From Coptodactyla brooksi (Eukaryota; Arthropoda; Insecta; Coleoptera; Scarabaeidae), in contig JAWQRM010000710.1 in assembly GCA_033557675.1 (NCBI GenBank), forward strand, positions 1 through 20,310: DNA of 20,310 bases, in the 5' to 3' direction. Under the pieces are notes generated by a model. The model ran no database searches. It was not told where the DNA came from and was given only the letters and a program-made list of their open reading frames with translations. Position numbers and translations under genes: made by a program. Positions 17,312-20,310 of the stretch are shown here, piece after piece (the first letter of the stretch is position 1; each line of letters starts with the position of its first letter).

Positions 17312-17640
17312 ATGCAGCAGATAGTGAGGGAAGAAGTAAAAAAGTATTTACGAATAAATGAAGAGGAAGCAAAAATAATAAGGTTTGGGAAAAAGTAGTA
17401 ATGCAAGGATCAAGACTGGACAACACGAATTCATAGGGGTGGAACAGTTTATTATAGATATCTAAGGGTACTGATAAATAATACAGGAGAGAGGAAGCTG
17501 AGATTAGGTTAAAGATAATAATTGTAAATAAAGCATTTTATACGAATAAAAAATTATTACCAGGTAAGCTGATAATAAGAAAATTAAAATAGAGATATAT
17601 GGAAAAATGCTTAGGAGGAGTCTGGGTCCGATAACAATTA
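17312..17640 (+). pseudogene. Non-LTR retrotransposon (LINE) reverse transcriptase, C-terminal part
   Basis: This is the end of a LINE reverse-transcriptase domain, read through frameshifts. From 17312: IVREEVKKYLRINEEEAKII followed by RFGKK. That matches the family segment (L.IN..KTK.M.FGK) behind the catalytic YADD block. Near 17457 comes YRYLRVLINNTGE, the FKYLG..I...G motif. After a frame change, EAEIRLKIIIVNKAFY and KLLPGKLII match the conserved EI..RI..ANKAFY..KK.L region. RYMEKCLGGVWV follows near 17593, where LINEs have the thumb segment ending in YG.E.W. The catalytic motif itself is not present. Stops at 17396, 17433 and 17589 show decay. Which LINE clade (RTE-like, CR1-like or other) cannot be decided from this piece. 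Confidence 0.7.
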
Positions 17641-17734
17641 AACAAGGTGAGGACAGAATAAGAACAAATCAGGAAGTTGGTCACATTTGAACAATAGATA
17701 CAAGCACAATAATATGGTAAATGATACTCTGGAA

Positions 17735-17773
17735 TCCTGTACCAGCACCTCTTTCAATTATTCTTCTTATTAG
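17735..17773 (-). pseudogene. cox1: NUMT, part 2: cox1 fragment downstream of the hAT insertion
   Basis: Read on the minus strand with the invertebrate mitochondrial code (AGA as Ser, ATA as Met), this continues the cox1 frame of 18908-19231: LMSSMIESGAGTG. That corresponds to the conserved LLLSS.VE.GAGTGW segment of cytochrome c oxidase subunit I. Similarity ends near 17735, in the codon after GAGTG, which I take as the NUMT's left junction. The final 8 bp (CTTATTAG, 17766-17773) are the copy of the target site duplicated by the hAT element. Confidence 0.85.
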
Positions 17774-18273
17774 CAGAGGCGTAGCGTAGCAGGGGCGGTG
17801 GGGGCGGCCCACCCCGGGCGGCACTCTTTGAGGGCGGCAAAATTTCACGATAAATAATAATAATGTCTTGTAATCTAAACTAAAAATTTGAACCGCACCA
17901 TTTCATATTTTTGTCACACCTACCAATCGAGCAGGATTCTTCGCTGGATCATCGGCTGTCCAATTCACATTGACTCAATTAAACTGCTAGAATTCATGAT
18001 TTTCTTTAAGTGCGTGTTATGATTATTATTATTATTGAACTTTGCGTAAAAATTGTATGTAAAATATAAATGGATGGTCTACTTGTTCAACTAGAACAAT
18101 ATGAATATTACAATTTTACAAGCATTACTTAATTAATGGAAAGGAATCAAAAGAGGCAAATTTTAGAAAGTACATTTTTTTTTAATATATTACTTATTTT
18201 GAAATTTTGTACGATAGGAAACCCTTGGTTAAAATAAATTAATTAATGTAATAAATCCAAGATAGAAGATACT

Positions 18274-18491
18274 CTGCCCACTATTATAATAATGCTTCGA
18301 ATATTCCTCACAATTGCCATAAGCAATGCCAGCTGTGAGAGAAGCTTTTCAAAATTGAAGTTGATAAAAAATTATTTGAGATCAACAATAACTACTTTCA
18401 GGCTAACCAATTATCTATTGAACAAAGCGTACGTGATGCGACAGATATTGATAGTGCAATAAAATACTTTGCTCTTAGAAAAAGTAAATGA
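18274..18491 (+). pseudogene. hAT transposase C-terminal dimerisation domain (hATC), frameshifted
   Basis: The plus-strand frame reads LPTIIIMLRIFLTIAISNAS, then CERSFSKLKLIKNYLRST. This is the highly conserved hATC motif (P......IFLT.P.S.ASCERSFS.LK.IK.YLRS), through which hAT transposases dimerise. After RLTN near 18408 the frame shifts by one, giving LSIEQSVRDATDIDSAIKYF and ending at TGA 18489-18491. A serine replaces the usual Pro/Val just before NASCERSF. DNA-binding and catalytic regions are absent. It can only be a relic. Confidence 0.92.
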
Positions 18492-18907
18492 ATAAAGTTT
18501 TAGTTAAACACTATTTTATTTTTAATTTTATTAATTTTTCAATAAAAATATGTATCGTAACAGTATTATTCTAGCTCTAATTGGAAGTTGCTTTGTGTTT
18601 TATATTCTATTCGCTGTCATTCGTTATGTGTTCTTAATTTTATGTAACAATAACTAATTATTGTCAACAATATCATATCAGCATATCATAAATATTGTGC
18701 ATATATGTCATACGTGTATGTCATAAGAATACGTGGCATATGTGTAAGTAATACATCCGCTTATTATAAGTCGTACAAATATGATTTATTTATTTATACA
18801 CTATACAATACACAATAACAAATTTATTCTTGCCGAAAAATTCTTGCCGAAGGGGGCGGCGAATGTGACCTTCGCCCCGGGCGGCTGAAACCCACGCTAC
18901 GCCACTG
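18492..18907. other. 3' untranslated part of the hAT element
   Basis: AT-rich sequence after the transposase tail, ending in the GC-rich right terminus (18851-18907). TTCTTGCCGAA occurs twice in near-direct repeat at 18829-18851. No gene. Confidence 0.7.
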
Positions 18908-19231
18908 CTTATTAGTAATAAAGTTAATGAGGGAGGTAAAAATTATATTATTTATTCGAGGAATTGCTGTATCAGGGGCTCCTGATATTAAAGATCAATT
19001 ACCAAATCCTCCAATTAAAATAGGTATATCTATAAAAAAATATAATAATTGAATGAGCTGTTACAACTACATTGTAAATTCGATTATCGCCAATAAGGGT
19101 CCCAGGATTACCTAATTCATCTCGAATTAATAATCTTAATGATGTTCTTACTATACCAGCTCGTCTACCAAATATAAAATATAAAGTAAGAGTATGTCTT
19201 CATAATTTGTTGAAAATGTTCATTTATTCAT
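18908..19231 (-). pseudogene. cox1: NUMT, part 1: 5' end of mitochondrial cox1
   Basis: On the minus strand this is the start of cytochrome c oxidase subunit I, the core subunit of respiratory complex IV, here as a non-functional nuclear copy. ATG at 19231-19229 begins MNKWTFSTN, with TGA read as Trp, followed by a short frameshifted stretch. YFMFG leads to GMVSTSLSLLIRDELGNPGT and then LIGDNRIYNVVVTAHSIIM; a one-base insertion near 19033-19040 follows. MPILIGGFGNW, GAPDTAIPRMNNM and PPSLTLLLMS complete the match. AGA as Ser, ATA as Met and TGA as Trp show the invertebrate mitochondrial code. Departures from the family include CGA where TGA (Trp) is expected before AGMV, and small deletions after GFGNW and RMNNM. 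It breaks off at the hAT insertion and resumes at 17773. Confidence 0.95.
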
Positions 19232-19238
19232 TTTTAAA

Positions 19239-19305
19239 AGTAAAGTGGCTGAGGTATAAGCGATAAATTGTAAATGTATTTCCCAAATAAATATTTTCCT
19301 TTCCT
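19239..19305 (+). tRNA. trnY: NUMT: mitochondrial tRNA-Tyr(GTA) copy
   Basis: The acceptor stem AGTAAAG (19239-19245) pairs with CTTTCCT (19299-19305), 6 of 7 bp. The D arm is GCT/AGC at 48-50 and 59-61 of the 19200 block. The anticodon stem 19263-19267/19275-19279 has one mismatch, and the loop TTGTAAA has anticodon GTA at 19270-19272. It lies opposite to and just upstream of cox1, as in insect mitochondria. The mismatches fit a decaying nuclear copy, not a working gene. Confidence 0.88.
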
Positions 19306-19341
19306 AATAAATTCCTAATAAATTCAAATTAATTTAAATTT

Positions 19342-19406
19342 AGTCTTATAGTCAAATAGAATGATATTAAATTGCAAATTTAAAGTTGAATACATTTCTA
19401 AGGCTT
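19342..19406 (+). tRNA. trnC: NUMT: mitochondrial tRNA-Cys(GCA) copy
   Basis: The acceptor AGTCTTA (19342-19348) pairs fully with TAAGGCT (19399-19405), including one G-T pair. The anticodon stem TTAAA/TTTAA (19367-19371, 19379-19383) is perfect around TTGCAAA, with anticodon GCA at 19374-19376. It follows trnY in the same orientation after about 36 bp and overlaps trnW on the opposite strand by 8 bp, the standard insect arrangement. Confidence 0.9.
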
Positions 19407-19460
19407 AAAGATTTTATTTGGAACTTTGAAGCTTTCTAGTTTATTTTAAGGTAAATCCTT
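19399..19460 (-). tRNA. trnW: NUMT: mitochondrial tRNA-Trp(TCA) copy
   Basis: On the minus strand the acceptor AAGGATT (19460-19454) pairs with AAGCCTT (19406-19400), 6 of 7 bp. The anticodon TCA is at 19429-19427 in the context GCTTCAAAG. TCA is the mitochondrial Trp anticodon that reads UGA. Similarity to mitochondrial DNA stops at 19460/19461; the 3' end of nd2, expected next, is not present, so this is the NUMT's right junction. Confidence 0.88.
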
Positions 19461-19466
19461 ATCTGA

Positions 19467-19490
19467 AATCACAGGAGGAATCACAGGAGG
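19467..19490. repeat. 12-bp tandem duplication beside the NUMT junction
   Basis: AATCACAGGAGG is repeated twice in tandem, starting six bases outside the end of the mitochondrial sequence. Confidence 0.85.
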
Positions 19491-19988
19491 AACGCAGCTA
19501 CTATTAACGAATGCGATAAAAATCTAGTAAATAAGTTAATTAATCGCCATAAATATAAGAAAAGTTTGTATGATCCCATGATTTTCTAACAAGAACAATA
19601 GACTAAAAATTTAATTTCGCTGCCTTTCTCTCAATTCACTAGGAAGCAGGCATTAAATTAGTTTTTCCGACTAAAAATAGGTTAAAATATTGTTAATGTT
19701 GTGAAGTAATCCAAAAATAAAATGGATATGTTGGAAAAAACTGAAATATTCCAAGTTAGTTGTAGTGGTCGTAATAACGAGTATATATAGCAGATTAGAA
19801 GGTTTTCCAAATTCAAGTTCAAAGAGCACATTGCTCACTTAGGGTCCAAAAGTAGGTAGGTTAATACCGTTTAACCCTCTGAGCAGCTTGATACACTAAC
19901 GAGGATGGGGAACACTGCACGGGGAGGAATTATATTAGCCGAGACTTGGAGTAAGACAGGGAAACGGTTAACTGGCTCGTAGTAGTTA
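19491..19988. other. No gene recognised
   Basis: Mixed, moderately AT-rich DNA; no coding frame, tRNA or repeat found. 19860-19980 is slightly less AT-rich but shows no motif. Confidence 0.5.
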
Positions 19989-20046
19989 CGCAAAATCAAT
20001 CAAGAGTTGCTTCTTGATTGGTTTTGCGCAATTTTCCAATCAAGAA
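19989..20046. repeat. Two overlapping, mutually exclusive hairpins
   Basis: Arm 19989-20005 (CGCAAAATCAATCAAGA) pairs with 20012-20028 with one mismatch around a 6-nt loop. The middle arm 20011-20021 (TTCTTGATTGG) also pairs perfectly with 20036-20046 (CCAATCAAGAA). The central arm can thus pair either way. Confidence 0.8.
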
Positions 20047-20082
20047 ACAATTAGCGTCGTCATGTTTGTTATAAATATAATA

Positions 20083-20310
20083 CTAGGTTCTTCGGAAAGT
20101 AATTTCGTTTTTTTCGCAGCAGAGGCGTTAGTTGTATTTTAACCAGCCAACTTCAATTTAAACCGTATATGCATCACATATTCTGACAGCTGACAGTGCA
20201 AAGTATATGTGTGAGAATATTTTGTTCGGTTCTATACAATTGTTTTTTTTTTTGTGCCTTATGAAACACAATTTTTGTATTATGAGAGTAAGTACTAGCA
20301 AATTCTACTC
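20083..20310 (+). mobile_element. mariner-family element, 5' end (continues beyond window)
   Basis: The terminus CTAGGTTCTTCGGAAAGTAA starts at 20083, right after TA at 20081-20082. It continues TTTCGTTTTTT, the form of mariner terminal repeats with a GGTTCTTC...AAGTAATTT core. The following 200 bp, with TCTGACAGCTGACAG and TTCGGTTCTATAC, look like the 5' untranslated part. No transposase codons are recognisable before the window ends, so the gene would begin just to the right. Orientation is taken as plus because the coding part should follow. Confidence 0.7.

Larger units (their letters stand above)
17774..18907 (+). mobile_element. hAT-superfamily DNA transposon, internally deleted, inserted in the NUMT
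   Basis: The left terminus starts CAGAGGCGTAGCGT at 17774. The right terminus, read on the minus strand from 18907, starts CAGTGGCGTAGCGT. Both continue into very GC-rich subterminal DNA (17789-17825 and 18851-18885), the sort seen in a common arthropod hAT group with GGGCGGC-rich ends. A perfect 8-bp duplication flanks it. The element is 1,134 bp, against roughly 2.5-4 kb for autonomous hATs, and retains only the C-terminal end of the transposase, so it is non-autonomous. The interior is otherwise AT-rich and empty. Confidence 0.95.
17766..18915. repeat. 8-bp target-site duplication of the hAT element
   Basis: CTTATTAG lies at 17766-17773 and again at 18908-18915, immediately outside both termini. 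Eight bp is the duplication length of the hAT superfamily. The sequence is part of mitochondrial cox1, so it marks the insertion point inside the NUMT. Confidence 0.95.

Noticed and set aside
17197..17426. Two overlapping minus-strand frames of 61-69 codons
   Set aside because: They are antisense to the LINE reverse-transcriptase tail, which has recognisable motifs.
19239..19460. trnY, trnC and trnW as functional nuclear tRNA genes
   Set aside because: They have mitochondrial architecture (short D and T arms, TCA anticodon for Trp) and stem mismatches, and lie in mitochondrial order beside cox1. They are NUMT passengers without nuclear promoter boxes.
1..20310. CRISPR array, bacterial operon or replication origin
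   Set aside because: No regularly spaced repeats, no ribosome-binding-site-led gene series and no bacterial composition; everything points to an arthropod nuclear genome.

Overview
The window looks like nuclear DNA of an insect, or a close arthropod relative. It is very AT-rich, has no operon-like gene packing, and carries decayed copies of at least six classes of mobile element. The strongest clue is a nuclear copy of mitochondrial DNA (NUMT) near the right end. It has the gene order trnW, trnC, trnY, cox1 with an 8-bp trnW/trnC overlap, which is the ancestral insect arrangement, and its cox1 frame makes sense only with the invertebrate mitochondrial code. I found no complete host protein gene. 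Every recognisable reading frame is a broken transposon gene or the mitochondrial copy.

Layout from left to right. 1-633 is the 3' end of a pogo/Tigger-like DNA transposon. 1455-2133 is a decayed Tc3/IS630-like transposase. 2134-5249 is AT-rich and unassigned, except for a GC-rich island at 4180-4640 holding a nested stem-loop. 5250-5580 is a mariner remnant, followed by four strong hairpins (5905-6358). 7138-7350 is an unidentified small open frame. 8034-9534 is probably a second Tc3-like element with decayed transposase and terminal repeats. 10117-10735 is a broken DDE_1 (pogo/jerky-type) transposase that ends at a 354-bp near-perfect foldback (10736-11089); both foldback arms carry a hammerhead-ribozyme-like core. 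11090-12110 holds dispersed repeats and two adjacent hairpins.

12402-12575 is a short unidentified frame, followed by a more mixed-composition block with an arthropod initiator-like site. 13697-14460 is a mariner pseudogene that meets, tail to tail, a fragment of a second mariner (14458-14813). 14967-15545 is a second element with inverted arms carrying a hammerhead-like core, flanked by a 12-bp direct repeat. 15808-16293 (minus) is an unassigned frame with a Cys-rich tail, perhaps piggyBac-like. A second GC-rich block lies at 16390-16890. 17312-17640 is a LINE reverse-transcriptase tail.

17735-19460 is the NUMT, split by a 1,134-bp hAT element (17774-18907) with a perfect 8-bp target duplication. 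The window ends in the 5' end of a mariner element (20083-20310).

The features do not form a pathway. They record nested insertions: mitochondrial DNA first, hAT into it later; DDE_1 transposon first, foldback at its 3' end probably later. No searches were run. Family names come from motifs read in the translated sequence, and distant families are tentative.
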